From Chloroflexi bacterium CFX6 (GTDB lineage Bacteria > Chloroflexota > Anaerolineae > Anaerolineales > Villigracilaceae), in NCBI GenBank assembly GCA_030263595.1, contig SZPG01000033.1:1-59597 (forward strand): a DNA stretch of 59,597 nt, given 5' to 3'. Shown in pieces: positions 1 to 9,062 of the stretch; positions within the stretch are counted from its first letter, which is position 1; each line of letters opens with the position of its first letter. The position numbers were made by a program, and so were the translations under genes. A model generated the notes under the pieces. The model was not told where the DNA came from. It searched no databases and saw nothing but the letters and a program-made list of their open reading frames with translations.

Positions 1-1059
1 GCGGAGGAGGGAGTCCCTGCGAAGGTGGGGGAGGTGCTTGCAATCATAGGAAAACCTGGGGAAAGCATAGAAAGTGGAAAAGTGGAAAGCGCACCGAAGG
101 CGGAGTCAAAAGTCGAAGGTCAAAGGTCAATTTCTGCTCAACCTGAGACTTTAGACCTTCGACCTTCGACGAAACAGGATTTGGGTTTTATTTCTCCCGT
201 CGTTGCGAAGATCGCCGCGGAGCATGGGGTCAATTTGCAGGAGGTGAAAGGTACCGGGTTGAACGGGAGGATTACGAAGAACGACGTTTTGGCGTTCGTG
301 GAAAGCGGAAAGTGGAAAGTGGGAGTGAAAGAAGAGAAGGCGGAAAGCAGAACGCAGGCAGCGGTCGTTGCTCCGATGATGGGCGATGAACTGATCAAAC
401 ACACGGTCATCCGAAAACAGATTGCGGAGCACATGGTCATGTCAAAGCGTACATCGCCGCACGTGTTGACCGTCATGGAAGCGGACATGTCCCGCGTGGC
501 GAAGCATCGCGCCGCGAACAAGGAAACCTTCGCGCGCGACGGGGTCAATCTCACGTACACGGCGTACTTCATGATGGCGATCGTTGCAGGGTTGAAGGCG
601 TACCCGCAGGTGAATTCGTCGTGGACGGATGAAGGCTTGCTGATTCACAAGGCGGTCAACATCGGCATGGCGACCTCGCTCGGGGAGGAAGGTTTGATCG
701 TGCCGGCCATCAAGGGCGCGGACAACCTGTCCCTGCTGGCGATGGCGCGAACGGTGAACGATCTCGCCAACCGCGCCCGCTCGAAGAAACTGCAACCCGA
801 TGACGTCAAAGGCGGGACGTTCACGCTGACCAATCACGGCATCAGCGGATCGTTGTTCGCGTTCCCGGTCATCAACCAGCCTCAGTGCGGGATTTTGGGA
901 GTCGGTGCAATGCAGAAACGTGTAGTTGTGGTGGACGATGCGATTGCGATCCGCCCGATGGTGTATCTCTCTTTCGTGTTCGATCACCGCATTCTCGACG
1001 GCGCATCCGCGGATTGGTTTTTGACGAAGGTGAAAGAGACGTTGGAGAACTGGAGTTAA
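1..1059 (+). CDS. 2-oxo acid dehydrogenase E2 component (dihydrolipoamide acyltransferase), 5' truncated by window edge
   Basis: This is the acyltransferase core of a pyruvate/branched-chain type 2-oxoacid dehydrogenase complex, which moves the acyl group from lipoamide to CoA. The reading frame is open at base 1 and begins inside the end of a lipoyl domain (VPAKVGEVLAIIG). A peripheral subunit-binding domain follows at about bases 170-300 (FISPVVAKIAAEHG, GTGLNGRITKNDV), then the catalytic domain with the DHRILDG active-site motif near the C-terminus (His codon near base 985). The linkers are rich in simple lysine/glutamate/serine sequence, and the first one carries an inverted DNA repeat (about 112-171), so it looks like dispersed repeat read in frame. 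lpdA follows 158 bp downstream and should be the E3 of the same complex. The substrate (pyruvate, 2-oxoglutarate or branched-chain) cannot be decided without the E1 genes. Confidence 0.93.
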   Translation, partial: AEEGVPAKVGEVLAIIGKPGESIESGKVESAPKAESKVEGQRSISAQPETLDLRPSTKQDLGFISPVVAKIAAEHGVNLQEVKGTGLNGRITKNDVLAFVESGKWKVGVKEEKAESRTQAAVVAPMMGDELIKHTVIRKQIAEHMVMSKRTSPHVLTVMEADMSRVAKHRAANKETFARDGVNLTYTAYFMMAIVAGLKAYPQVNSSWTDEGLLIHKAVNIGMATSLGEEGLIVPAIKGADNLSLLAMARTVNDLANRARSKKLQPDDVKGGTFTLTNHGISGSLFAFPVINQPQCGILGVGAMQKRVVVVDDAIAIRPMVYLSFVFDHRILDGASADWFLTKVKETLENWS

Positions 1060-1100
1060 AGAAGCGAGAGCGGCATGGTAGTAAAATAACAACATTTCAT

Positions 1101-1202
1101 GTCATTGCGAGGGTTGAGATGCGACAGCATCGAAATCCCGAAGCAATCTTCCGTATAACGAGGAGATTGCTTCGTGGCGCCGAGGCGTCACTCGCAATGA
1201 CA
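1101..1202. repeat. Dispersed palindromic repeat, GTCATTGCGAG family, copy 1
   Basis: The element starts with gtcattgcgag, contains gaagcaatct and its complement agattgcttc, and ends with ctcgcaatgac. The outer 11 bp and the inner segments are inverted repeats, so the whole element can fold as one hairpin. Four more copies occur in this window (9400, 45953, 46825, 54627), all in intergenic space. It lies between the E2 gene and lpdA and may modulate read-through, but that is inference. Confidence 0.85.
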
Positions 1203-1217
1203 TTACAAGGAGAGAAC

Positions 1218-2621
1218 ATGGCAGAAAATTTCGATGTCGTTGTGATCGGTGCAGGACCCGGCGGTTACGTCGCCGCGATCCGCGCCGCGCAATTGAAACA
1301 GAAGGTCGCGATCGTGGGCGGCGTGTGCCTGAACGTCGGCTGCATCCCATCCAAGTCGTTATTGAAAAACGCCGAAGTGGCGCACACCCTCCGCGAACGC
1401 GGCAAGGATTTCGGTTTTTCATTCGAGAACCTGAAACTGGATTACGGCGTTGCGGTGAAACGTTCGCGGCAGAATTCGGACCGGCTCGTCAAAGGCGTCG
1501 GATTTCTGATGCGGAAGAACAACATTGCGGTCTTTATGGGCGAAGCGCATCTGATCAAGCCGACAACTGTTACCGTTACCGATAAGGATGGCAAACTAAC
1601 GGAACTCAACGCGAAGAACATCATCGTGGCGACGGGCGCGAGCGCGGCGGTCCCCGGCGCGTGGAAAGTGGACGGCGAAAAAGTCGTCACGTATTTGGAA
1701 GCCATCCTGCAGGATAAACTGCCCAAATCCGTGATCGTGATCGGCTCCGGCGCGATCGGCGTGGAATTTTCCACCATCTGGAATGCCTATGGCGTGGATG
1801 TGACCATCGTCGAGATGCTGCCGCGTTTGGTTCCGCTTGAAGACGAGGAAATCTCGAAGGAACTGAAAAAGGAATTCGAGAAACGCAAGATCAAATGCCT
1901 CGTTGGACACAAAGTTGAATCCGTCGAGGCGACGAAGACGGGCGTGAAGGTCAAGGTATCGGCGGAGGGAAAAGAATCGGTCCTCGAGGCAGACCAAGCT
2001 TTGGTGGCGATCGGTTTCCGTCCCAACTCAAAAGGACTCGGACTCGAGGAAGTCGGCGTCAAGATCAACGAGCGCGGTTTCGTCGAGATCAACGAGAAGA
2101 TGCAGACCAGCGTCCCGAATATCTACGCCGTCGGCGATGTGACCGGCAAACTCATGCTCGCGCACGTCGGTTCGGCGATGGGCATTGTGGCGGCGGAGAA
2201 CATCGCCGGCGCGGAGACGGTCACGCTCGATTACGAGATGATGCCGCGCGCCACGTATTCGTATCCGCAGGTGGCGTCGTTCGGACTTACCGAAGCGCAG
2301 GCGAAGGAACGCGGCTACGAGATCAAGATCGGTCGTTTCCCGTTCCAGCCCAACGGCAAGGCGCTGGGACTTGGCGATTACGCCGGGTTCGTCAAACTTG
2401 TGGTGGATGAAAAATACGGCGAGATTTTGGGCGCGCACATGATCGGTCCTGCGCACATGATCGGTCCTGAAGTGACGGAACTGCTCCCCGAACTGACGCT
2501 CGCGCACCTGATGGAATTGACCCCGCACGAGATCGCGCGCAACGTCCATGCGCACCCGACGCTTTCGGAGGTGCTGATGGAAGCGGCGCACGGCGCGGCG
2601 GGAACGCCGATCCATATTTAG
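1218..2621 (+). CDS. lpdA: Dihydrolipoyl dehydrogenase (E3) with odd N-terminal deletion
   Basis: Flavoprotein that reoxidises dihydrolipoamide with NAD+ and serves the preceding E2. The start at 1218 follows an aaggagag ribosome-binding site. The FAD Rossmann motif GAGPGG is at residues 11-16, the redox disulfide pair C37 and C42 lies in GGVCLNVGC, a second Rossmann motif (GSGAIG) is mid-protein, and the catalytic pair H446/E451 is in HAHPTLSE. The family normally has VE plus about five residues between the KVAIV strand and GG(T/V)CLN. Here KVAIV runs straight into GGVCLN, so the acidic residue that binds the FAD ribose is missing. Residues around 406-417 contain a six-residue duplication encoded by a perfect 18-bp tandem repeat. 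The call is certain; activity is uncertain. Confidence 0.95.
   Translation: MAENFDVVVIGAGPGGYVAAIRAAQLKQKVAIVGGVCLNVGCIPSKSLLKNAEVAHTLRERGKDFGFSFENLKLDYGVAVKRSRQNSDRLVKGVGFLMRKNNIAVFMGEAHLIKPTTVTVTDKDGKLTELNAKNIIVATGASAAVPGAWKVDGEKVVTYLEAILQDKLPKSVIVIGSGAIGVEFSTIWNAYGVDVTIVEMLPRLVPLEDEEISKELKKEFEKRKIKCLVGHKVESVEATKTGVKVKVSAEGKESVLEADQALVAIGFRPNSKGLGLEEVGVKINERGFVEINEKMQTSVPNIYAVGDVTGKLMLAHVGSAMGIVAAENIAGAETVTLDYEMMPRATYSYPQVASFGLTEAQAKERGYEIKIGRFPFQPNGKALGLGDYAGFVKLVVDEKYGEILGAHMIGPAHMIGPEVTELLPELTLAHLMELTPHEIARNVHAHPTLSEVLMEAAHGAAGTPIHI
2433..2468 (+). repeat. Perfect 18-bp tandem duplication inside lpdA
   Basis: The unit gcgcacatgatcggtcct occurs at 2433-2450 and again at 2451-2468 without mismatch. 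It adds six residues (AHMIGP) in frame to the dimerisation domain, where the family has a single GAHMIGPEVTELL. The lack of divergence points to a recent event or an assembly artefact. Confidence 0.9.
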
Positions 2622-2627
2622 GCGATC

Positions 2628-2670
2628 AGACCTCCGGGTTTTTGAAAAACTCGGAGGTCTTTATTTTTTG
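2628..2670 (+). terminator. Rho-independent terminator after lpdA
   Basis: Stem agacctccg / cggaggtct with a loop of about 14 nt, followed by ttattttttg. It begins 7 nt after the lpdA stop and closes the E2-E3 operon. Confidence 0.9.
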
Positions 2671-2785
2671 AGGGACGCGGGAACTTCATCCGTCCGAATC
2701 CAGTCTTATGGGTATAATTCAAGTCAGTCATTCGACAAGGATCTTTGACATTGATTGTCGAAAAAGGGTAGGAGGTCACGGCTCT

Positions 2786-3496
2786 ATGAACGGTCAGAAA
2801 AGCACGTCGCCATCCCCAACACAGCCTCGCAAGGGGAACGGGCATTCCATTTCTCAAAGGGGCATGTTGAGTCTCGCCATGTCGGTGGTCAGCCTGAGCG
2901 CGCTGGGCATCTCCATGCTGGGCGGCGCAAAACTGGCTTATGACGTCCTTGCCAATCCGGATGGAACAAAAACGAATCTGTTCGCGGCGGCGCTCGCGCT
3001 TGGCATTACCTATTTGGTGGGGTGGCTGACGGCAATGGTGGCGATCCGCGTCTACGGGAATTTGATCCTGCCCATCCTGATCAACCTCTTGATGTGGGGA
3101 TGCCTTGCGGGAATCTGCTATCTCTACGTCGAGATACTGGTTCGTTTATACGACCAGAAATATGGTTTCTGGCAGTTTTGGAAATACGTGTTCGTGATGC
3201 TCGCGGGATTGACGGTCCTGGTCGGACTCCACCTGATCATCGAGGATCACAACCTGCGCCCGTTCTCGATTCCCCTGCTGTTCGTCAGCCTGATCCAGTT
3301 GGGTTTGATCGTGCTTCGCTACGTGTTCATAGGGAGCGAACATCCCTTTTACATCCTTGCCGACCTGTTCTTCCTGTTCGGGATGTCCGCTTTCTCGGCG
3401 TTGATGCTGGCGCACGTGGGCTTGCTCGATCCGTTGCGGACGCGCTTCACGAACTATTTCGACCGCAACAGCACTTCGATCCGGACTCAGGATTGA
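2786..3496 (+). CDS. Hypothetical integral membrane protein
   Basis: Protein of 236 residues of no family I recognise. A hydrophilic N-terminus of about 25 residues rich in S, P, Q and K is followed by about six to seven hydrophobic segments (for example around residues 25-48, 62-82, 87-108, 128-148 and 155-180) and a short polar C-terminus. The start at 2786 is chosen because ggaggt lies 9 nt upstream; an in-frame upstream start at 2708 would overlap a candidate tataat box at 2713-2718. It is an isolated transcription unit between the lpdA terminator and a bidirectional terminator. Function is unknown; it could be a sensor or channel-like membrane protein. Confidence 0.75.
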   Translation: MNGQKSTSPSPTQPRKGNGHSISQRGMLSLAMSVVSLSALGISMLGGAKLAYDVLANPDGTKTNLFAAALALGITYLVGWLTAMVAIRVYGNLILPILINLLMWGCLAGICYLYVEILVRLYDQKYGFWQFWKYVFVMLAGLTVLVGLHLIIEDHNLRPFSIPLLFVSLIQLGLIVLRYVFIGSEHPFYILADLFFLFGMSAFSALMLAHVGLLDPLRTRFTNYFDRNSTSIRTQD

Positions 3497-3513
3497 CCTG
3501 TTGCCGTTATATC

Positions 3514-3552
3514 AAAACTTCCGAGGCTGACAACTCACCTTCGGAAGTTTTT
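3514..3552. terminator. Bidirectional terminator between convergent genes
   Basis: Arms aaaacttccga (3514-3524) and tcggaagtttt (3541-3551) form a stem with T-rich ends on both strands. It serves the membrane protein gene on the plus strand and the sensor kinase gene on the minus strand. Confidence 0.85.
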
Positions 3553-3557
3553 GCTTG

Positions 3558-6500
3558 TTACTTCGCCAGCGGGATTTGAATGAAGAACGTGCTGCCCGGA
3601 AGTTTCTCCTCGTCGTAACCGGGACTCTCCACCCAGATCTTCCCCTGGTGCGCCTTGATGATGCCCGCCGCGATGGCAAGACCCAGACCCGGTCCGCCGC
3701 CTTTGAACTTGGTCCGGCCCGAGGAGTGCAGTTCCACCTTCCCCACCTGGTAGAGTTTCTCGAAGATCATTTCCTTGTCCGCCTCGTTGATGCCGATGCC
3801 GGTATCCTGGATGCGTACCTCGCAGAACTCGCCGCGATCCCCGTTGACGACCGCCGCATCAACATGGATGGAACCTCCATCCGGCGTGAACTTGATGGCG
3901 TTGACGACCACGTTATCCAAAGCCTTTTGCAGAAGTTTGGAATCCGCCCGGAGGGCGGGAAGGGCATTGATCGAGGGATCGAGTTCGAACGTCAATCGCC
4001 GCGACTGCAGGTCCTCCGCGTAATCCTTTTGAATGAGCCGCAGGATCGGACCGAGGGTCACGCTTTCGAAGTGCGGGGATAACACCTGGCTTTCGAGCCG
4101 CGCCACGTCCAACATGCTGTTCACCACCTGATGCAGGCGTTCGGCGCCTTGCAGGACGCCCAACGTGGCTTGCGCGAGGTTCGGGTTCTCCTGTATCGCC
4201 GGGGCGGCTTTGAGCATGCCCATGTAGCCTTTGATGAGGGTCAGCGGCGTGCGAAGTTCGTGCGCCGCCACCTGGATGAAATCGCTCTTGTTGCGGTCGA
4301 GTTTTTCGAGGCGGGTCAGCGCGCGGTTCAATTCCTCGACGCGTTGTTCGACCATGCGTCCCAGCAACTGGTTGAAACTCGTTTCCTTGTCGTACAGGCG
4401 GGCGTTCTCGAGCGCGATGGAGGCTTGGATGGCGAATGTGCTGGCGAGCAGGACGTCGTCGTGGTCGAACGAAGCCGGTTCCCCGCGACTCATGGTCAAC
4501 ATGCCGACCACCTTGTTCTTCGCAAAGAGGGGGATGCCCAGCCACGAACGGTCTTCCGGGAGCCATTCGGGCTGCCGCCAATCCTTCATGCTTCTCACGT
4601 CGCCGACCAGGATGGGTTCGGACTGTTTGACGATGGCATGATAGACGTTGGTCCCGCCCGCTTCGTAACCCAACCCATCCACCGGCGCGGCGCGCGGAAA
4701 ACCCAGGTGCGCGCGCAGGCGCGGCTCTCCGTTGACGTCCTCCAGGAACAACGCGCAGCGCTCCACCGGGATGATCTGCGCCAACTGGGCGACGATCTGC
4801 TGCGACACCTCCGCTTCGGTGGACAACGACGACAGTTGACGCGACGCCCTCGCCAACGCCTCCGCCGCGCGGCGACGCGCCTGCTCGCTGGAATACAGGT
4901 TTGCGTTCTCCGCCGCGACGTTTTCCGCGAACTCCTTTGCGATCGCCAGTTCCCGCGCCTGGGTCTGCGTCTCAGCCAGCAGGCGTTCCACCTCCTTTTG
5001 CGCTTGTTCCCTTTGCGAGACGAGCATCGTGCGGAGCAACGCGCTGCTGACCAGGTTGCGAATGCGAACGTAGATCTCCCAATCCTCCGGTCCCATTTCG
5101 ACCCACATGAAACCGAAGCGATTGCGCGCCAGCGTCAACGGCATGACCACGGCCGTGTAACGGCGGTCTTCCGGGGTCTTGCCGCGCGGCACGAGTTGAC
5201 CTGTGCCGATGGAGATCTGTTTACGCGGGATCTCGAATTTTGCGTCCTCGTATTGGAACAGCAGCCTGTAACTCTTCGGCGTCGGCGCGGAGATGGATTG
5301 CGGCGAACTCACGTCGCTGTAGAACATCACGTACCAGCGACCGATGCCCATCTGTGGGAAGTGTTCCGATATGGCGGCGCCGATCTCGTCAATGCTCATG
5401 GCGGGCGCCATCGAAAAACTGAAATTTTGCAGAATGCCCTCCTGTTGCTCGAACGCCAGCCTCTGGTAAGCCTGCCACCTTTGCGAGAGTTCGCCCGCCA
5501 ACATGCGCGCCTGCTGGAACAAATTCTCCGCCTCCAGCATGACCGTATGACTGGTGATGCCGCCCAGCGCATACCGCCGCATCATCGAGATCACGTTATG
5601 CCAGACCGAAGGCGGCAGGTCCTGTTTTTGCATGAGTTCGATCATGGCGTTGACGGTCTTCAGGAACTCGTCGCTCGATGTCCTGCCGTTCAGCGCCAGG
5701 AGGAAGGCGTCCCAGGCGCGGCCGAAGGCGTCCCTGTATTGCGGGAACGCGGCGTCCTGTTCCGTGACGCCGGCGGAATTCAACAGGGCGCGCATGGCGG
5801 CTTCGCGTTTATTCTCCAGTTTGCCGGTTTTGGCGACGTCGCGCAGGGCAACCGCCGCCCGGCGGACGTTCTCCGGCAGGCATCCGCACGACCAGCGCAC
5901 GAGCATTTGCGTAGGCGTCACCACCTGTCCCTGCACGGTGTCGCCGTGGATGCGCTTGAGGAGCGAACGCATGGCGTTCCTCCCCGCCGTGTAATAGGAC
6001 TGGCGCACTGTGGTCAGCGGCACGCCCAGGAACTGGGCTTCGCGCAAATCGTCGAAACCGGTGACAGCCACATCGTCCGGCACGCGAACGCCGCGCTGCT
6101 GCAGCGCCTCCAACGCGCCGAAAGCCATGCGGTCGTTTGCCGCCACCACAGCCTGGAAGCGCAGCCTGCGCTCGTCGAGCAAAATACGGATCGCCTCGCG
6201 TCCGCCCTCCTGGGTGAAATCGCCGCTCACCACAAGGTCGTTGTCGAGGCGCAGGTTGTGCGAACCGAGTTCGTCTTTATATGCCTGGAAACGCTGTTCG
6301 GAATCGATCTGCCCCGCAAGCCCGCGAATGAACGCGATGCGCTTGTACCCGTGATCCTCGATCAGGTGGCGGAGGAGCGCGCTCATCCCCTCGCGGTTGT
6401 TCGGGATGAACATCGTCGCGCCGGCCATCGGAACGGACTGCGTCACAATGGGCGTGCCGGCGTGAATGGAACGGAACGCATCCAGGTCCGCCTGGCTCAC

Positions 6501-6746
6501 GCCATAGGCAACGTCGGCGGTCAGCACCAGACCGTCGAACTGATTGGGCTTTGCGAGATCGTACAATCCGAAGGACGTTTTGGACTCGTCGCCGGGAACG
6601 GTCGAAAGTCTTCCCCCGATGAAATACACCAAATTCACGTCCGCTTCCTGCGCGGCGTCGGCAGCCCCCGCGAGAAATTGCGCGCCCCAACCGCGCCCCA
6701 CCTGCGATGCGAATACGCCGATCGTTTTTCTTTCTGTGGATGCCAT
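3558..6746 (-). CDS. Soluble hybrid sensor: LacI-type ligand-binding domain, GAF domain and histidine kinase
   Basis: Protein of 1062 residues. Residues 1-285 resemble the effector-binding half of LacI/GalR regulators (periplasmic-binding-protein type I fold: TIGVFASQVGRGWGAQ, VTGFDDL) but without the helix-turn-helix. A helical middle region and a predicted coiled coil (about 570-630) lead into a GAF domain (about 632-790). A HisKA domain follows with the phosphoacceptor H829 in AAHELRTP, then an HATPase domain with DTGIGI and GGPGLGLAI. No signal peptide or membrane segment is seen, so ligand sensing, probably of a sugar-like molecule, would be cytosolic. No response regulator is adjacent; the upstream co-directional gene is a GNAT enzyme. 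The domain call is firm; the ligand and partner are unknown. Confidence 0.9.
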   Translation of the reverse strand: MASTERKTIGVFASQVGRGWGAQFLAGAADAAQEADVNLVYFIGGRLSTVPGDESKTSFGLYDLAKPNQFDGLVLTADVAYGVSQADLDAFRSIHAGTPIVTQSVPMAGATMFIPNNREGMSALLRHLIEDHGYKRIAFIRGLAGQIDSEQRFQAYKDELGSHNLRLDNDLVVSGDFTQEGGREAIRILLDERRLRFQAVVAANDRMAFGALEALQQRGVRVPDDVAVTGFDDLREAQFLGVPLTTVRQSYYTAGRNAMRSLLKRIHGDTVQGQVVTPTQMLVRWSCGCLPENVRRAAVALRDVAKTGKLENKREAAMRALLNSAGVTEQDAAFPQYRDAFGRAWDAFLLALNGRTSSDEFLKTVNAMIELMQKQDLPPSVWHNVISMMRRYALGGITSHTVMLEAENLFQQARMLAGELSQRWQAYQRLAFEQQEGILQNFSFSMAPAMSIDEIGAAISEHFPQMGIGRWYVMFYSDVSSPQSISAPTPKSYRLLFQYEDAKFEIPRKQISIGTGQLVPRGKTPEDRRYTAVVMPLTLARNRFGFMWVEMGPEDWEIYVRIRNLVSSALLRTMLVSQREQAQKEVERLLAETQTQARELAIAKEFAENVAAENANLYSSEQARRRAAEALARASRQLSSLSTEAEVSQQIVAQLAQIIPVERCALFLEDVNGEPRLRAHLGFPRAAPVDGLGYEAGGTNVYHAIVKQSEPILVGDVRSMKDWRQPEWLPEDRSWLGIPLFAKNKVVGMLTMSRGEPASFDHDDVLLASTFAIQASIALENARLYDKETSFNQLLGRMVEQRVEELNRALTRLEKLDRNKSDFIQVAAHELRTPLTLIKGYMGMLKAAPAIQENPNLAQATLGVLQGAERLHQVVNSMLDVARLESQVLSPHFESVTLGPILRLIQKDYAEDLQSRRLTFELDPSINALPALRADSKLLQKALDNVVVNAIKFTPDGGSIHVDAAVVNGDRGEFCEVRIQDTGIGINEADKEMIFEKLYQVGKVELHSSGRTKFKGGGPGLGLAIAAGIIKAHQGKIWVESPGYDEEKLPGSTFFIQIPLAK

Positions 6747-6857
6747 TTTGCGCCTGACTCCCGGAGGATGCGAAAATTATATCTGCAAAATCAGCCGGGC
6801 GAAAAACAAATGGATGACAAAACGCACGCTTCGCGCCCAGCCGACGCCTGATCCTGT

Positions 6858-7724
6858 TCAATGAGCCGGAGACGACCCGCCAGCGCCGCGCGCAAGGACA
6901 AGCCTCATCTGCCACTGCGAAAGATCCTCGCGCTCGAAGCCCGCCCGTTCGAAGACCCTCCCGAACTCCTCGGGCATGATCGCGGGGACGCGCCACGTCC
7001 TGTCCGCATGATTCGCGATGACGTTTCTCAGCATCTCCGCGCCCAGTCCGTTCCCGCGCGCCTGCGGCTCCACGAGCAGGGACCAGACGACCGCGCTTTC
7101 CGCGGCCGGGTCCGAAATGACGGCGTATGCAGGACCTCTTTTATACGCGCGCGCAGGCGGATTCATCAACGCGATGGTCTCCCCCGATAACTGCCAGGGC
7201 AGGTCGCGCAAACCGTGCTGCACGATCATGCGACCCATCTCCCGCAGGTCAATTTCCTGCAAATCGTCCCGTGCGCTCTCCCTTGCGTCCCGGCGGATCA
7301 GGCTGATCAATCTTCTGACGGCTCGAAAACCGAACCTGCGATACAGTCTTACGGCGGTTTCATTTCGTTCGATCACCTCCAGGGTCATTTCGCGGTCGCC
7401 GCGTGCGCGCGCTTCGTGGACGAGCCGCTCCATGAACCAGGACCCTGCGCCCCTGCCGCGCGATCCCTTTGCGATGCCCATCGCCGCCAGGCGGCTGACC
7501 CAGCCGCGCCGCGCGATCAACGCAATGCCGCAGGGCTGCCCCTCCGCGAGCAACACGCGGCTGGCGGCGAGATCAACGCCGTCCTTGCGAAGCATGGCAT
7601 GGAATTGGGAGAGGTCGAACTGGATGGGGACGAGATAACCCTCGAAGCCGCGATTCATCAATTCAACGAGATCAGGCAGCGGGAAGTCCGAAGCGGGCTT
7701 TAGGTCGAAGGTCATGCTCCACAT
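6858..7724 (-). CDS. GNAT family N-acetyltransferase, probably tandem GNAT domains
   Basis: Protein of 288 residues. The first GNAT domain covers about residues 20-145, with the acetyl-CoA loop in GIAKGSRGRGAGSWF and the family pattern ERNETAVRLYRRFGF. The second half repeats a degenerate GNAT fold with VEPQARGNGLGAEML. Two ATGs lie at the start (7724 and 7715); the second gives MTFDLKPA and is an alternative. The gene is divergent from the MFS gene and co-directional with the kinase 111 bp downstream. The substrate cannot be deduced; resistance or small-molecule acetylation are options. Confidence 0.85.
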   Translation of the reverse strand: MWSMTFDLKPASDFPLPDLVELMNRGFEGYLVPIQFDLSQFHAMLRKDGVDLAASRVLLAEGQPCGIALIARRGWVSRLAAMGIAKGSRGRGAGSWFMERLVHEARARGDREMTLEVIERNETAVRLYRRFGFRAVRRLISLIRRDARESARDDLQEIDLREMGRMIVQHGLRDLPWQLSGETIALMNPPARAYKRGPAYAVISDPAAESAVVWSLLVEPQARGNGLGAEMLRNVIANHADRTWRVPAIMPEEFGRVFERAGFEREDLSQWQMRLVLARGAGGSSPAH

Positions 7725-7771
7725 TCTACCCTCAACGGGCGTATAATCGGCGAATTCGAGAGGATAGATCC

Positions 7772-9007
7772 ATGACAGACTTTACAAAATTTGCCCGCAG
7801 GATCACGATCGTTTTATTCGTAACGCAGAGCCTGGTTTCCGCAGGGAACATCGCCTCGGCAACCGTGAATCCCATCGTGGGCGCGCAACTCGGCGGCAGC
7901 GATTATTGGACGGGCGTGCCTACCGCAGTGTACCTGCTGGGCGCGGCGTTCGCGGCTTCAGCCTGGGGCTACATCATGGATGCGATCGGCAGACGAAACG
8001 GCATCCTGCTCGGACTGTTCGTCGGGGTGATCGGCAACGCCATGATCATCTTCGCGATCCGCGCGGAAGCTATGTTGACGCTCTTGATCGGCATGGTGCT
8101 GGTGGGCGCGACCAACGCGGCGGTGGTGCTGGCGCGCTTTGCCGCAGGCGAGGTGAACCCGCCGGAGCAGCGCGGCGGCGCGATCTCGCTGGTGGTGTGG
8201 GGTGGGACGTTCGGCGCGGTCTTCGGTCCCCTGCTGGTGGGACCGACGGGCGCCTTCGTGAAGGGATTCGGTTTCAACGAACTTGCGGGTCCTTACCTGG
8301 CGGCGCTGGTTTTGTTCGCGGCGGTCTCCGTGATCGTCTTTGCCGGTCTGCGCCTCGACCCGCGCGAACTGGGCAAACAGATCGCGGAACTCCATCCCTC
8401 CACTGCCCCGTCCGGGCAATCGCGACCCATGCGCGAGATCTTTCGCCAGCCCGCCGCGTTGATCGCGATGAGCGCGATGGTGCTGGGGCAGGTGGTGATG
8501 GTGGCGATCATGGTGATCACCTCGCGTCACATGAACCAGCACCAGCACGGATTGACGGACATCGCCCACGTCATCCAGGCGCACACGATCGGCATGTATG
8601 CCTTTTCGGTCATCTCGGGCCGCCTTTCGGACAAGTGGGGACGCGGACCGGTCATCCTGGCCGGCGCGGCGATGCTGCTGCTGGCTTGCGTGACCGCGCC
8701 GCTCTCACCGGACGTATTGCCGCTGGCGGTGTCGTTGTTCTTTTTGGGTCTCGGCTGGAATTTTTGTTTCGTGGGCGGTTCTGCCCTGCTCTCCGATCAA
8801 CTCTCCCCGCTGGAACGTTCGCGCACCCAGGGGACGAACGACCTGATGGTCGGACTCGCCTCCGCGGCGGGCAGCCTGGGAAGCGGCATCGTCTTCGCGG
8901 CGTCCAGTTACACGGTGATCGCGCTGGCGGCTGGATTGATTTCGTTGATTCCATTGCTGATGCTCCTGGCGTGGATGAGGAAAAAGCCCGCGCACGTTCC
9001 CGTTTGA
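7772..9007 (+). CDS. Major facilitator superfamily transporter
   Basis: Protein of 411 residues with about 12 hydrophobic segments. It has the loop 2-3 signature region (GYIMDAIGRRNGILLG) and the matching loop after TM8 (SGRLSDKWGRGPVILAG), both typical of MFS drug or sugar antiporters. A tataat lies at 7742-7747, 24 nt before the start, and gagagg gives a weak ribosome-binding site. It is divergent from the GNAT gene, so the pair could share a control region and an export/modification role, but this is inference. The substrate is unknown. Confidence 0.88.
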   Translation: MTDFTKFARRITIVLFVTQSLVSAGNIASATVNPIVGAQLGGSDYWTGVPTAVYLLGAAFAASAWGYIMDAIGRRNGILLGLFVGVIGNAMIIFAIRAEAMLTLLIGMVLVGATNAAVVLARFAAGEVNPPEQRGGAISLVVWGGTFGAVFGPLLVGPTGAFVKGFGFNELAGPYLAALVLFAAVSVIVFAGLRLDPRELGKQIAELHPSTAPSGQSRPMREIFRQPAALIAMSAMVLGQVVMVAIMVITSRHMNQHQHGLTDIAHVIQAHTIGMYAFSVISGRLSDKWGRGPVILAGAAMLLLACVTAPLSPDVLPLAVSLFFLGLGWNFCFVGGSALLSDQLSPLERSRTQGTNDLMVGLASAAGSLGSGIVFAASSYTVIALAAGLISLIPLLMLLAWMRKKPAHVPV

Positions 9008-9012
9008 AAAAC

Positions 9013-9046
9013 AACATCCCGCCGGTTCCACGCCGCGCGGGATGTT
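9013..9046 (+). terminator. Probable terminator after the MFS gene
   Basis: Arms aacatcccgc (9013-9022) and gcgggatgtt (9037-9046) begin a few bases after the MFS stop. The T-run is short (tttctc), so efficiency is doubtful. Confidence 0.6.
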
Positions 9047-9062
9047 TCTCACCGCTCACTGA

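Noticed and set aside
885..1217. N-terminal extension of lpdA
   Set aside because: It would translate the E2 gene in another frame and the palindromic repeat; the ATG at 1218 has a ribosome-binding site and the family N-terminus.
2713..2750. Promoter tataat (2713-2718) and ttgaca (2745-2750) before the membrane protein gene
   Set aside because: The two boxes are in the wrong order and neither has a matching partner at proper spacing; only the tataat may be real.
4131..6851. 906-codon open frame opposite the sensor kinase gene
   Set aside because: It is fully antisense to a well-supported multi-domain kinase, has His/Arg/Gln-rich low-complexity composition and no recognisable domain; GC-rich codon use of the real gene explains it.
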